Below are positions 38,147-47,065 of a stretch of DNA of 64,000 nt, piece after piece. A program made the translations under genes and the position numbers. The first letter of the stretch is position 1; each line of letters begins with the position of its first letter. This DNA is from an uncultured Alteromonadaceae bacterium (GTDB lineage: Bacteria; Pseudomonadota; Gammaproteobacteria; Enterobacterales; Alteromonadaceae). Below the pieces are notes generated by a model. That model was not told the origin of the DNA and searched no databases. It worked only from the letters and a program-made list of their open reading frames with translations. Where the stretch lies: NCBI GenBank assembly GCA_947494925.1, contig CANLWS010000010.1, forward strand, positions 124,001-188,000. The letters run 5' to 3'.

Positions 38147-39286
38147 CTATCTCTTGTCGATACGAAGTATTCGTCCATTCGCTTCATCAGTGAGCAGGTA
38201 GATTTTCCCTGCCGGGGACATTTTGACATTGCGCAGGCGAATACGTTGCTCGGTAAAAAGCTCCTGTGCCTTTTGAACCTTTTCTCCCTGCGTGGTGATT
38301 CGCCACAAACTCCCTCTGGATAAACCAGCCACGAATAAATCACCTTGCCATTTCGGAAACTCACTGCCGTAATAAAAGGCTAGTCCTGTGGGCGCCACCG
38401 TATGTTCCCAGAACCAGTCTGGTGTATGGAATTGACGCTCCGCCAGTGCAGGTGGAGCATACTCCAGGTATCGGTACTTTCCTGTCGTTATAACCGGCCA
38501 GCCGTAATTTGAACCCGCACTAAGCACATTGAGCTCGTCTCCTTGACGGGTACCGTGCTCGGAAAACCAGATTTCTCCGCTTTTTGGGTGCAGTGTCAAT
38601 CCTTGTGCAGCGCGGATCCCCAAAGCAAACATTCCGGATACAGCCTGACCAGGAAAGACTGGATTGTCTTTTGGAATACTACCATCGGAATTGAGTCTGT
38701 AAATCTTACCCCTCTTGTCCATATAATTTTGTGCGATGGGCATTTCTGGTTGATCTTGTTCAGTAAAAAGTCTTTCACCAACAGTGACATACAATTTACT
38801 GTCGGCACCAAATACCAAACCACCACCATAATGAAAGCGATCCTCTGAATAAGGCTCTGCCACCAACAAAGTCTTGTGATCGACTAAGTTATCTTGTTCC
38901 AATCTGGCTCTGATAACTTTGGTAGTACTGCCTTTTCCAGCAGGATTTTTAGCTGCGTAGGACAAATATATCAGCCCATTCTTTTTGAACTCTGGATCTA
39001 GCTTTACTGCGAACAAACCGCTGTTATCGCCAATGCCCCGCTTGTTTCGGTTATCCAAATCGAGGGGTAAGCCAGTTACATCGATACGACTACCGTTAAG
39101 TAAGCTGACTTTTTGTAGTCCACCTTCCTTCTCAGTCACCAAGACCTGATTTTCAGATAAAAAAGCCATATCCCATGGACGTAATAAACGGTCAGCGACT
39201 TCAACACGTTCCAACTCATAAGCGCTGACATGCTCACAGATAGACAAACTAAACAGTAAAACAAAAATACCTGAAACGATTTTCAT
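38147..39286 (-). CDS. PQQ-dependent soluble sugar dehydrogenase, second copy
   Basis: From ATG 39284-39286 the precursor is 379 residues with a signal peptide (KIVSGIFVLLFSLSICEHVSA). It has the same propeller signatures as the protein at 36464-37585: LLRPWDMAFL, GDNSGLFAVKL, HYGGGLVFGADSKLYVTVGE, GIRAAQGLTLHP, EHGTRQGDELN and VAPTGLAFYYG. The two are clearly paralogues but diverged, so an old duplication or separate acquisition is likely. The substrate may differ. Confidence 0.88.
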   Translation of the reverse strand: MKIVSGIFVLLFSLSICEHVSAYELERVEVADRLLRPWDMAFLSENQVLVTEKEGGLQKVSLLNGSRIDVTGLPLDLDNRNKRGIGDNSGLFAVKLDPEFKKNGLIYLSYAAKNPAGKGSTTKVIRARLEQDNLVDHKTLLVAEPYSEDRFHYGGGLVFGADSKLYVTVGERLFTEQDQPEMPIAQNYMDKRGKIYRLNSDGSIPKDNPVFPGQAVSGMFALGIRAAQGLTLHPKSGEIWFSEHGTRQGDELNVLSAGSNYGWPVITTGKYRYLEYAPPALAERQFHTPDWFWEHTVAPTGLAFYYGSEFPKWQGDLFVAGLSRGSLWRITTQGEKVQKAQELFTEQRIRLRNVKMSPAGKIYLLTDEANGRILRIDKR

Positions 39287-39406
39287 AAAGACCCTGACAT
39301 CTAGATTTCTAATGCTGCTAGGTTGCAAAAACTTTCCACGGAAAAATACCAAAACTGATGCAAGGATCGTGATCTTTTTAACGATTTATCAGCTAAGCAA
39401 ACCGAA

Positions 39407-40417
39407 TTATGATGCGTCGCAGGAATTTCTGAACTGGGAAGGGGTGAGATTCATCTTGCTTTTAAAACAGGTATTAAAACTGGTCACATTGCCAAATCCA
39501 CTTTCCAGTGCAATAACAGCAATTTTGGTTTTATTTGACTGACTGTCTTTAAGAAGATTTTTCGCATGTTCTATTCGGTAGGAATTGACGAACTCAGAAA
39601 AGTTACTATTTTCATTCTGATTAATGGTCTGAGAAATCTCTCTCGTGGACCGTTTGAGGTGGCGGGCCACATCTTCAAGATTGAGGTTCCGATTAAGAAA
39701 AGGCTGCTCCCGGTCAAAATATTCCTGAACAATGCTGAACAATTGTTGGCTTTCAGTGACGCCTAAACCGGTTTTCTGATACTTTTTCGTCGACATTACG
39801 GGATTTTTTAACATCAGGTAGGTCAATCCGTACAACAGGACCGAATACGTGATGGCGCCGCCAATGTAATAAGGAATGACGCGCAAAAACACTAAGGTGT
39901 AGTAAATAAGAATGACGAAAAGACCCAATCCCAGCTTAAGCAACCAGGTGGATGCGCTTTTATGCAAATCTATGCCATCAAATGACCTGCGCAACTTTTC
40001 ACTTATCAATAAATAGGTCAGCAAATGAGTCAGGATAAAAACGTAACTCAGTTTTGCGGCAAAATCGAAATTGTTGGGAATTAACCAGCTGAAAGCCACA
40101 TATACAAACATCGGAAACAAATGCAGTCCATGTTGTTTTTGTAGCCTGAAACCTTCTTGCAACAAAGATTTTCCGTACAGCCAGAAACAGGGTCCAACCA
40201 TTAATAGCCCAGATAACCCTATGTTTCTTTGCCAGGGAGGAATTTCAAGATAGTGATTAAATATCGACTTTCCAATGCGAATACTCAACCCAAGCAACAC
40301 CATTGCCAGTAGCAGATTGGCTTGCCTTGAGCCCGATCTCGCACCAAGTAGGTAAGCGATTAACAATATAGCCTGGGCGACACCCAGGCTAGCTAGTATT
40401 ATCGTCAGTTGTTGCAT
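39407..40417 (-). CDS. Membrane-anchored AraC-family transcriptional regulator
   Basis: The 336-residue protein has an N-terminal domain with about seven membrane spans (residues 5-205) followed by a cytoplasmic AraC/XylS helix-turn-helix region (about 230-335) with FLNRNLNLEDVARHL and IAVIALESGFGNVTSFNTCFK. This architecture senses a membrane or extracytoplasmic signal. ATG 40415-40417 is used; a GTG directly before it is equally possible. Nearby genes for sugar oxidation and the periplasmic RidA protein are candidate targets. Confidence 0.88.
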   Translation of the reverse strand: MQQLTIILASLGVAQAILLIAYLLGARSGSRQANLLLAMVLLGLSIRIGKSIFNHYLEIPPWQRNIGLSGLLMVGPCFWLYGKSLLQEGFRLQKQHGLHLFPMFVYVAFSWLIPNNFDFAAKLSYVFILTHLLTYLLISEKLRRSFDGIDLHKSASTWLLKLGLGLFVILIYYTLVFLRVIPYYIGGAITYSVLLYGLTYLMLKNPVMSTKKYQKTGLGVTESQQLFSIVQEYFDREQPFLNRNLNLEDVARHLKRSTREISQTINQNENSNFSEFVNSYRIEHAKNLLKDSQSNKTKIAVIALESGFGNVTSFNTCFKSKMNLTPSQFRNSCDAS

Positions 40418-40444
40418 CACTGTTTCGTCGACGCCATTTAACCT

Positions 40445-40975
40445 TTATTCAATCTCAACAATCATTTCTATTTCCACTGCGGCATTAATGGGTAACGACC
40501 CCATACCAACAGCTGAACGGGCATGTTTACCTTTTTCTCCGAAGACTTCCACCATCAAGTCAGAAAAGCCGTCTATTACCTGAGAATGCTTGGTGAAATC
40601 TGGTGTCGCATTTACCATTCCAGTAACTTTAACAATACGTTTGACGCGAGAAAGGTCGCCCAGCTCCTGCTTTAAAGTAGATAACAAAGAAATTCCTGAA
40701 TAGCGTGCGGCTGCCTGGCCTTGTTCTACCGTCAGATCTTTTCCGAGTTTACCTGTAATAAATTTACCGTCTTTTCCTTTTGGGATATGCCCTGCAGTAA
40801 ACACCAAATTGCCTGTCCTGACGGCATAAACAAAATTGGCCGTTGGCGCCCCCTTAGCTTCGAGCTGAATATCCAATTTCTTGAGTACCTGCTCCGGAGA
40901 GAGCTGTTCTGCAAAAGAATTTACACTGAGAGATAAAGCAAAAATGACTGTTGTAAAAAATTGAATGAATCTCAA
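40445..40975 (-). CDS. Exported RidA-family protein
   Basis: The 176-residue precursor begins with a signal peptide (RFIQFFTTVIFALSLSVNSFA) and then a full RidA/YjgF domain: YAVRTGNLVFTAGHIPKGKDG, ISLLSTLKQELGDLSRVKRIVKVTGMV, and the C-terminal ARSAVGMGSLPINAAVEIEMI with the arginine needed for enamine/imine binding. Cytoplasmic RidA hydrolyses reactive enamines; an exported form is less common. Start is TTG (40973-40975) behind AGGAGAAG. It lies 12 bp downstream of the DUF6151 gene. Confidence 0.88.
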   Translation of the reverse strand: MRFIQFFTTVIFALSLSVNSFAEQLSPEQVLKKLDIQLEAKGAPTANFVYAVRTGNLVFTAGHIPKGKDGKFITGKLGKDLTVEQGQAAARYSGISLLSTLKQELGDLSRVKRIVKVTGMVNATPDFTKHSQVIDGFSDLMVEVFGEKGKHARSAVGMGSLPINAAVEIEMIVEIE

Positions 40976-40986
40976 ATTGTCTTCTC

Positions 40987-41589
40987 CTATTGATTCGAAA
41001 ACTTGTGACGCTGTTCTTTGGTCAGGATCATGGGCGCGGCAATAGGGTCACTTTTGTCATTAAAAAATGGATTGGGTTTACCCTGACCAGTCACCGAACG
41101 ATAAATAAGCTTTCCGATTGTTTTGATCATCAACGTTGGCGGCATAGTTTCATATACGTTTTCACCCGAGACTTTGTTTTTCGCTGTTTTTGTCTGAATA
41201 GACATACTTACAGGCCCAAGTGTCTGATCAAGAGACGGTGGTGTCTGGAAGAAGTTGTGAACAATTCCAACGAAAGGAATGGAAGCTGAAACAGTATTCC
41301 CAATGGGTGTATTGCAGCATTCTGCATACCAGCGAAACAAGCCTTTAGGGCTCAATCTGACACACCGCAATTTTTCCGTGCCTTGCTGAATCGTTAGTTG
41401 GGATGGCGCAACCTGGTAAATATCAGTTCCACCTTCAGGATCCAGGATGCTCTCCCCTTTGCCTAAATAATGTGCGAAGGTTTGGCAATCCTGGCAATAA
41501 CAAGCCAGCCTGCGTCCTTTGGGTTTATCACTTTCCGCAATTTTGCCCTGCACTGCTCCGCACTCACATCCGACCTTAATATTCTTCAT
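40987..41589 (-). CDS. DUF6151/GFA-like zinc-binding protein
   Basis: The 200-residue protein shows a GFA-type zinc-binding pattern: CECGAVQG near the N-terminus, CYCQDCQTFAHYLG near residue 32, and a later ECCNTP near 112. GFA domains occur in S-(hydroxymethyl)glutathione synthase-like proteins; DUF6151 members are uncharacterised. No signal peptide. It precedes the RidA gene by 12 bp and probably shares its transcript. Confidence 0.8.
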   Translation of the reverse strand: MKNIKVGCECGAVQGKIAESDKPKGRRLACYCQDCQTFAHYLGKGESILDPEGGTDIYQVAPSQLTIQQGTEKLRCVRLSPKGLFRWYAECCNTPIGNTVSASIPFVGIVHNFFQTPPSLDQTLGPVSMSIQTKTAKNKVSGENVYETMPPTLMIKTIGKLIYRSVTGQGKPNPFFNDKSDPIAAPMILTKEQRHKFSNQ

Positions 41590-41642
41590 TTTTCACCTGA
41601 TTAGCCTAACTTAACACTGCTATTAAATCCCACAGCAATAAA

Positions 41643-42854
41643 TTACCGATAGAAATCCGAGACAGCTCTGAACATAGCATAGTGTTTTGCTGACCAGTTG
41701 TGTTGACGCTCGTTGTATCTGTGATTGGCAGAATTTTTAACAACAACCAGATTTTGATCCGGGTCAATATAAATATATTGGTGGTAAATACCTTGCGCAA
41801 TGTACTCATCATCAGCACCCAGCGGGATCCACCATTGATAGCCGTATCCATTGCTTGAACTGGAAGCCGGATTATTTTCTCCCGGCATTAAGTGTGGAGC
41901 ATCCGGTGTGACAGAATCTGCGATCCATTGCGCTGGCACAAGCTGTTTTCCTTGCCAGTTGCCCTTATTCAGATACAGCCAACCAAATTTTGCATAATCA
42001 CGCAGTGCAACATTAAGTCCACCCAAAGCCAATTCCATATCAAAATCATCTTTCAACCAATAAACTGGGAATTCCATTCCCATGGGCTCCCACAATTTAA
42101 CCCTCAGATACTCAGTCAAACTCACATCTAGCGCCCGGGTCAACACCATACCAAGGACCTGTGTATCAATACTGACGTAATGATTGTATGTTCCAGGTTG
42201 TTTTTCGCGCTCAAGCGAAGCCGCAAATTCATCCAGTGAAGAACCAAAAGCCACAGCACGCGAGAACCGATTAATATCCGAATGAAAATCGCCATAATCC
42301 TCGTTGAACTTGACGCCGGACGACATTTGCAACACATCTTTTATCCTGACCTCATCGTAACCACTCCCAACCAGTTCAGGCACATAATCGGTGACCTTCT
42401 CTTCAATACTTTTAATATAGCCTTCGTCTATTGCGATACCGAATAAAGCTGAAACAAAAGATTTTCCCATTGACCAGGATATATGCAGACGTTCGGGTGC
42501 ATGCCCCCGATAGTAGTTTTCGTACCGGATGACACCATCTTTTATCACCAACAGTCCAGTGGTACCGCTGTCAGTAAGGAAGCTTTCAGTGTCGAAAGAT
42601 TCGCCGTTAACGGTAAATGTAGCTGGCAGCTCACCGCTCTCTTCTGGAAATGAGAAAGGCGTGGAACTGGGTTCGATACGATTGGCATTAAAGGAATCAG
42701 GTAACGACAGAAAATTCTCAACTATCTTATCTTCATCGTACAAGGTGATTGCGGTGTACAACCTGAACAGGTTATTCGAATAGTAGATACCAGCGACAAT
42801 GATCACTGCAACAAAGAGTATTATTGCGTTTTTCAGTATTTTAAAGAAACTCAT
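41643..42854 (-). CDS. Membrane-anchored serine hydrolase (beta-lactamase family)
   Basis: From ATG 42852-42854, behind AGGTG, the protein is 403 residues with an N-terminal membrane anchor (about 6-26). It carries the SxxK motif SMGKS near residue 130 and a YVS motif near 227 in place of YxN. The C-terminal block IYHQYIYIDPDQNLVVV fits the family. Members of PF00144 with this architecture are often 6-aminohexanoate-dimer hydrolase-like (NylB-like) esterases; the true substrate is unknown. It differs clearly from the enzymes at 89-1105 and 48735-49889. Confidence 0.87.
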   Translation of the reverse strand: MSFFKILKNAIILFVAVIIVAGIYYSNNLFRLYTAITLYDEDKIVENFLSLPDSFNANRIEPSSTPFSFPEESGELPATFTVNGESFDTESFLTDSGTTGLLVIKDGVIRYENYYRGHAPERLHISWSMGKSFVSALFGIAIDEGYIKSIEEKVTDYVPELVGSGYDEVRIKDVLQMSSGVKFNEDYGDFHSDINRFSRAVAFGSSLDEFAASLEREKQPGTYNHYVSIDTQVLGMVLTRALDVSLTEYLRVKLWEPMGMEFPVYWLKDDFDMELALGGLNVALRDYAKFGWLYLNKGNWQGKQLVPAQWIADSVTPDAPHLMPGENNPASSSSNGYGYQWWIPLGADDEYIAQGIYHQYIYIDPDQNLVVVKNSANHRYNERQHNWSAKHYAMFRAVSDFYR

Positions 42855-42977
42855 TAACCACACCTGTTTTTTTTATTGGCTGGCGGAAAAGAGCAATGAT
42901 TACAACAGATTTTGAGGTGCAGGTAAAAGATCAATCAAGTTTCAGGTGAATCACCTGAGGTTTGGATAAACCACGCC

Positions 42978-43385
42978 TCAAGTTAAATAAGATGATAACC
43001 ACTTTTTAGCCTCTTCCACATCGGTAAATATCTTAAATGGTAGCTTGTGAAAGGGTCGATGTACCGATTGCCAGTAATTTTGTGTAAGTGCCATGTATTC
43101 AGTATTGAGGATAACAGTCGCACAGGCCACCATATTGTTCTGGACACAAACTCTGACTCCTTGACTTAGCATCACGGCGGCTTCAGGAGAAGACAATGGC
43201 ACTCCATCAAGAACTGTCAGAGAGACCCAGGGAGCCTGTTTCAGTTGTTCAATTAAAGGGCTTACCTGGCTAATATATTTCCTAACGACATCCTCACTTC
43301 CTGGCCCGACCCCGTCAGATATCAACACACTGCCTTCAACTCTGAACTTGAAGCCACCGTGGGCAGTAGTGCGTTTATCGTACAA
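42978..43385 (-). CDS. STAS/SpoIIAA-like small protein
   Basis: The 135-residue protein has an alternating alpha/beta pattern with FRVEGSVLISDG, WVSLTVLDGVPLSSPEAAVML and a C-terminal EEAKKWLSSYL helix. This resembles SpoIIAA-like/STAS proteins common in marine bacteria, but the match is by eye only. The start is TTG (43383-43385) preceded by GGAG, 6 bp after the stop of the large Kelch/glycosidase gene on the same strand, so translational coupling is likely. Confidence 0.6.
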   Translation of the reverse strand: MYDKRTTAHGGFKFRVEGSVLISDGVGPGSEDVVRKYISQVSPLIEQLKQAPWVSLTVLDGVPLSSPEAAVMLSQGVRVCVQNNMVACATVILNTEYMALTQNYWQSVHRPFHKLPFKIFTDVEEAKKWLSSYLT

Positions 43386-43391
43386 CTCTTA

Positions 43392-46166
43392 TTACTCCAG
43401 CTTTCTGATTAGTCCTACCCAATCCTGCTGCTTTGGAGAATCGGGAGTGATGAGTTTCTGCTTTCCAAAACCGCTTGTTTTTGTCACCTTAGCTTGACGT
43501 AACGACCCACCAGCTTTCGGGTCAAACCAATCAACAGAAAATTCGCCACCGACTAATTCAAAGTCAAACTGCAGTTGCTGGCCAGCCGGCACATAGACTA
43601 AGTATAACTCGCCAGGAATTGATGCAGCATAACCCTGACCATCCGACAGTAAACTTGAGACAGGTTGAAGTTCCCAAAATGGTACGAAGTCATTAAAGAA
43701 GTCTAACGCGTGTTTAGTCTGCGTCCAGAGATTATGTCGATTTCGCCAATCTTCAGAGGTTAAGTCATTGTTTGGATGTTGAGCGCCGAAATACCACTCT
43801 ACACCAGCTCCTCCAGCCAACAAAGTTCCCCACAAAACATGCTGTCTCAAGCTATCATGGTCAGGGTCTTCAAAATCATTCAGTGCGCCGGTGTGCCACA
43901 TACCAATCTCATCCATTGTGATAAGCCAATCATGCCCTGCATCCTTGGCTTTAGCTCGCCAGTAACGAATTTCCTGATGCACTCGAGTGCGGTCATCAAC
44001 CTGAAAAGACATACCATCCAGAGGTTTGAACCCCAGCAGAGGAGGCAGTAATTCTTCCTTGTCCTGAGCAGTCGAATGGGTGTGCAGAAGTATAGGGTGA
44101 TTGTATGGGTCATGTGTGTTTATGAAACTAGACATGTCCCTGCGCTGCTGATGGTTTTGTCCCTGCGGCAACCAATGGGCAGGGCCATTCTCTTCACCAA
44201 GATTCCAACTTAAAGCGGGATGATGGGCAAATCGCGCAATCAGCTCAAGGTAATACAACTGCCGGAGTCGACCCGTTTCGCCCTCGTCAAGCAGCAATTC
44301 ATTTTCCGTTTCCTGAGTCACCATATGCAGCATAATTCCGCGCTGTTGCATGTGACTAAACACTAGATCCCACTGTGCCAGCTTGCTCACATCGAATCGT
44401 TCAAACTCGCTATGAGATAAATAGGGCCAGACATCTTTGCCATCCCCGTTGATATTCAAAGTGAGAAAATAGGCCGTGTTCATTCCCATTGAAGCGAGAT
44501 AATTGAGCGCACCAATCAGGTTTTTACCCTTACCATTTTTCCAGCTGGGATCGCCACGTCGCCAATCTTTTGCATGTTCTGCATAACGATGCAGTACCTG
44601 ATCTTTAGCGGCAGCTTCCCCTTCGCGGTTTTGCGCTTCAACCCGATAGGTGCCATCAAAATCATCAAACGCTAAAAGATTTTCCGGACTATTGGTGCCA
44701 CCTTTTAGCCAGTACTGTTCAGTCCCTGCAAATTTATAGAAGCCTTTGTCTTTGACCAATCGCCCATGGGCGCGAAAATCCGCTCCGTCTTTATCACTTT
44801 TACGGACCTGAAAACTGCCTGAGGCCCCCTCTATAGGTATTTCAATTCCTTTTGATTTATCCATTGATAGGGCAATATCGGTGCCTCGATGCAACCATGC
44901 TTTGTATTGCCATTCGCCAATTTTATCCGGACTGAATCTGACCTGCCAAACGTCGCCAGCATCAGCACTTGTGTGTGCAGAATTGCCATCAGCAGCATAA
45001 AACCCTCTGATCGTATAATTGCTATCGGCATGGGTAAATTCCACCAATAAACGATAGTCCGTAAAAGGATTGGGGATAGCTGATTCACTTGTTTGTGGCC
45101 CGTAGAAGGAGAGAGTCAGCGTATGCCATTGCTGGACTTCACTGATTCGTTGTTGAGTGGATGAGTCAAAAAAAAAGCGCTCCAGGGTTGCCAGTTCGGG
45201 CTCTCCTCCACGCATTCCGCATCCTGAAGCAGTCACTAATGTGTTATCCAAAATGGCAAATCCGGTACCGTGTCGTCCTTCATTCAAAGGGGTAAGCACA
45301 GACCAGATTCCTGTTGCTGGATCATATTGTTCTACCTCATTGTGCGCAGGCATTTGACTGCCACTTTCACCACCCGCCACAATCACAGTATTGTCCCAAT
45401 TGATGGCCATGTTCCCTGCCCGTTGGGTAGGCAAGTTTGCAGATTCCGGAAGGGTTTGCCATTCGCCCGTTTTAAAGTCAAACACATCCATTTCCTTGAC
45501 TGTCAGCTCAAAGCCCTGATTGGTGGCTTGAGATGAGCGTCGGCCGGCGACGGAATACAACTTCTCTTCGACTATCACTGCCTGAAAATGGTCCCTGGCA
45601 ACGGGAGCGTCAGGCAGGGTTCGCCAGTTGCCGGTTCTGGGATCGTATTCATCAAACCAGGCGTTAGTCCCAGACATGTGCCCATGAGTAATGCCGCCTA
45701 CCAGATAAATTTTGTCCTTGTATACAACGGCACCTGCAGCACCGCGTGCTCGCCCTTGTGGTATCCAATGAGAATATTCAAACTTGTCGGTTTCGGGATA
45801 ATATTTGATCACTCTGTCCACGGGCTTTTCATTTGGCCACCCGTCAGTGAATGCACCTAAAATATAAATCGCCTCACCGTGAGACACCGCCTGAAAATGA
45901 TGCAGTTCTATTGGCGTTTTTGATTTTTCTGTCCAACTGTTGGTGCTGGGGTCAAAGACATCAACCGGATTTATTCGTCTACCACCAATCAGATACCCCT
46001 TACCTTTGTGCTCGACAAAGGCTGCTTCGTGTCGAGCGGTAGGCTGACCTTTCACGCTAGCGGTTTCCCAGGGTGAAGACACCGCCACTTCAGTTGGTTT
46101 ATCAACTGCCGTCTGGCAAGCAATTAAAAAGACGCAACTTAAACTTACTAAGAAAAACTTAAACAT
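43392..46166 (-). CDS. Kelch-repeat/DUF5060/glycoside hydrolase-like lipoprotein
   Basis: This 924-residue protein has a lipobox (LIAC, Cys17). Residues about 40-335 form a Kelch propeller with repeated GGRR/GGIT/AGGE motifs. About 342-450 is a DUF5060-type beta domain (LTLSFYGPQTSE, YTIRGFYAADG, GEWQYKAWL). About 464-820 is a TIM-barrel glycosidase-like domain with two likely catalytic acids, in NLGEENG near residue 657 and MDEIGMW near 751. A collagen-binding-like C-terminal beta domain closes it. It is probably a surface enzyme acting on a polysaccharide. Substrate and the role of the propeller are unknown. Confidence 0.85.
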   Translation of the reverse strand: MFKFFLVSLSCVFLIACQTAVDKPTEVAVSSPWETASVKGQPTARHEAAFVEHKGKGYLIGGRRINPVDVFDPSTNSWTEKSKTPIELHHFQAVSHGEAIYILGAFTDGWPNEKPVDRVIKYYPETDKFEYSHWIPQGRARGAAGAVVYKDKIYLVGGITHGHMSGTNAWFDEYDPRTGNWRTLPDAPVARDHFQAVIVEEKLYSVAGRRSSQATNQGFELTVKEMDVFDFKTGEWQTLPESANLPTQRAGNMAINWDNTVIVAGGESGSQMPAHNEVEQYDPATGIWSVLTPLNEGRHGTGFAILDNTLVTASGCGMRGGEPELATLERFFFDSSTQQRISEVQQWHTLTLSFYGPQTSESAIPNPFTDYRLLVEFTHADSNYTIRGFYAADGNSAHTSADAGDVWQVRFSPDKIGEWQYKAWLHRGTDIALSMDKSKGIEIPIEGASGSFQVRKSDKDGADFRAHGRLVKDKGFYKFAGTEQYWLKGGTNSPENLLAFDDFDGTYRVEAQNREGEAAAKDQVLHRYAEHAKDWRRGDPSWKNGKGKNLIGALNYLASMGMNTAYFLTLNINGDGKDVWPYLSHSEFERFDVSKLAQWDLVFSHMQQRGIMLHMVTQETENELLLDEGETGRLRQLYYLELIARFAHHPALSWNLGEENGPAHWLPQGQNHQQRRDMSSFINTHDPYNHPILLHTHSTAQDKEELLPPLLGFKPLDGMSFQVDDRTRVHQEIRYWRAKAKDAGHDWLITMDEIGMWHTGALNDFEDPDHDSLRQHVLWGTLLAGGAGVEWYFGAQHPNNDLTSEDWRNRHNLWTQTKHALDFFNDFVPFWELQPVSSLLSDGQGYAASIPGELYLVYVPAGQQLQFDFELVGGEFSVDWFDPKAGGSLRQAKVTKTSGFGKQKLITPDSPKQQDWVGLIRKLE

Positions 46167-46372
46167 GACGATATCCGCTTACGTTGAAGGCTAACTTGAC
46201 TGAATGCAGGGTCTCCCGCGCTACAAACGTAATTTACGCGTTAATCAGGTCAAATGTAAACGTTTTCACTTTTTTATTTTGTGCAATGAATTGAGTCTCA
46301 ATGCAGATTATTGCTTCTATCCCCTATCTTGCATATTCGCATGCACTGGTTACCCGTCTTTCCGAAATGGCA

Positions 46373-46750
46373 CACATTCTTCATCCTTCGGTTTCACACA
46401 TTCTTCATCCTGGGTTTCAAATATTCGTCATTCCCGTTTCCATACCCCCGTCATTCCTCGGTTGTACACACTCGTCATTCCCCGGTTGCACACACTCGTC
46501 ATTCCCCTATTGCACACACTCGTCATTCCTCAGTTGCACACACTCGTCATTCCTCAGTTGCACTCACTCGTCATTCCTCAGTTGCAATCACTCGTCATAC
46601 CCCAGTTGCACACACTCGTCATTCCCCGATTGCACACACTCGTCACACCCCGGTTGCACCCACTCGTCATTCCCCGGTTGCACTCACTCGTCATACCCCG
46701 GTTGCACACGTTCGTCATTCCCCGGTTGCACCCACTCGTCATTCCCGAAT
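46373..46750. repeat. 24-bp minisatellite, about 16 units
   Basis: A 24-bp unit with core CACTCGTCATTCCCCGGTTG repeats head to tail. Fourteen units from about 46425 are regular, and two diverged ones precede them. Because 24 is divisible by three, all three forward frames and one reverse frame stay open, giving artificial octapeptide repeats. Unit variants (CATTCC, CATACC, CACACC) are interspersed. No unique spacers exist, so it is not a CRISPR array. Confidence 0.92.
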
Positions 46751-46765
46751 GCTTTTGTCGGGAAT
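46741..46765. repeat. REP-like palindrome at the end of the minisatellite
   Basis: ATTCCCGA (46741-46748) and TCGGGAAT (46758-46765) form a perfect 8-bp stem around a 9-base loop. The left arm is also the core of the adjacent 24-bp repeat, so the minisatellite seems to have grown from one arm of this palindrome. GTCATTCCCG...CGGGAATCC palindromes are common dispersed elements in bacteria. Confidence 0.7.
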
Positions 46766-47065
46766 CCGCTATCAATAGAACAAGCTTTTGAATAGATTAG
46801 AAGCCGGTAAAATGCCATTTCCGGAAACGCAATGAAGCGAATTGCGGACCGCAGTGACAACTAAACGAGCGTCTTAGAAAAACGTCAAACTATGAATCGC
46901 CATTGGCGAGATTTAACCAGTGTGTTGCATCCATCGATTGAACTCACAACGCAAAGCGTACATCTAATTTTCTTTCCCATGAAAACGCAGAAAATGGTTA
47001 TTCAGTGGAAACGAGTGTTACTATGAAGTCTCAGTAATATACTGTTATACCCGCAGGAGAATGCA
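46766..47065. other. Intergenic stretch without a recognised gene
   Basis: These 300 bp separate the minisatellite from the cassette-like genes. I find no convincing coding frame, RNA gene or complete attC-like site. GTTATACCC near 47044-47052 resembles the right end of the attC-like site at 47556 (GTTATAACC) and could mark an old recombination point, but the rest of a site is not visible. AGGAG at 47054 serves the following gene. Confidence 0.5.

Noticed and set aside
40421-40440. Partial third copy of the xerD-associated repeat (GTTTCGTCGACGCCATTT)
   Set aside because: Only about 16 of 20 bases match and no hairpins follow; probably chance.
46373-46750. CRISPR array
   Set aside because: Repeats are contiguous with no unique spacers, and no cas genes are in the window.
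46204-46795. Overlapping repeat-protein frames (octapeptide repeats such as HSSFPGCT) across the minisatellite
   Set aside because: All three forward frames are open only because the 24-bp unit is a multiple of three. No good ribosome-binding site is present and no frame is favoured.
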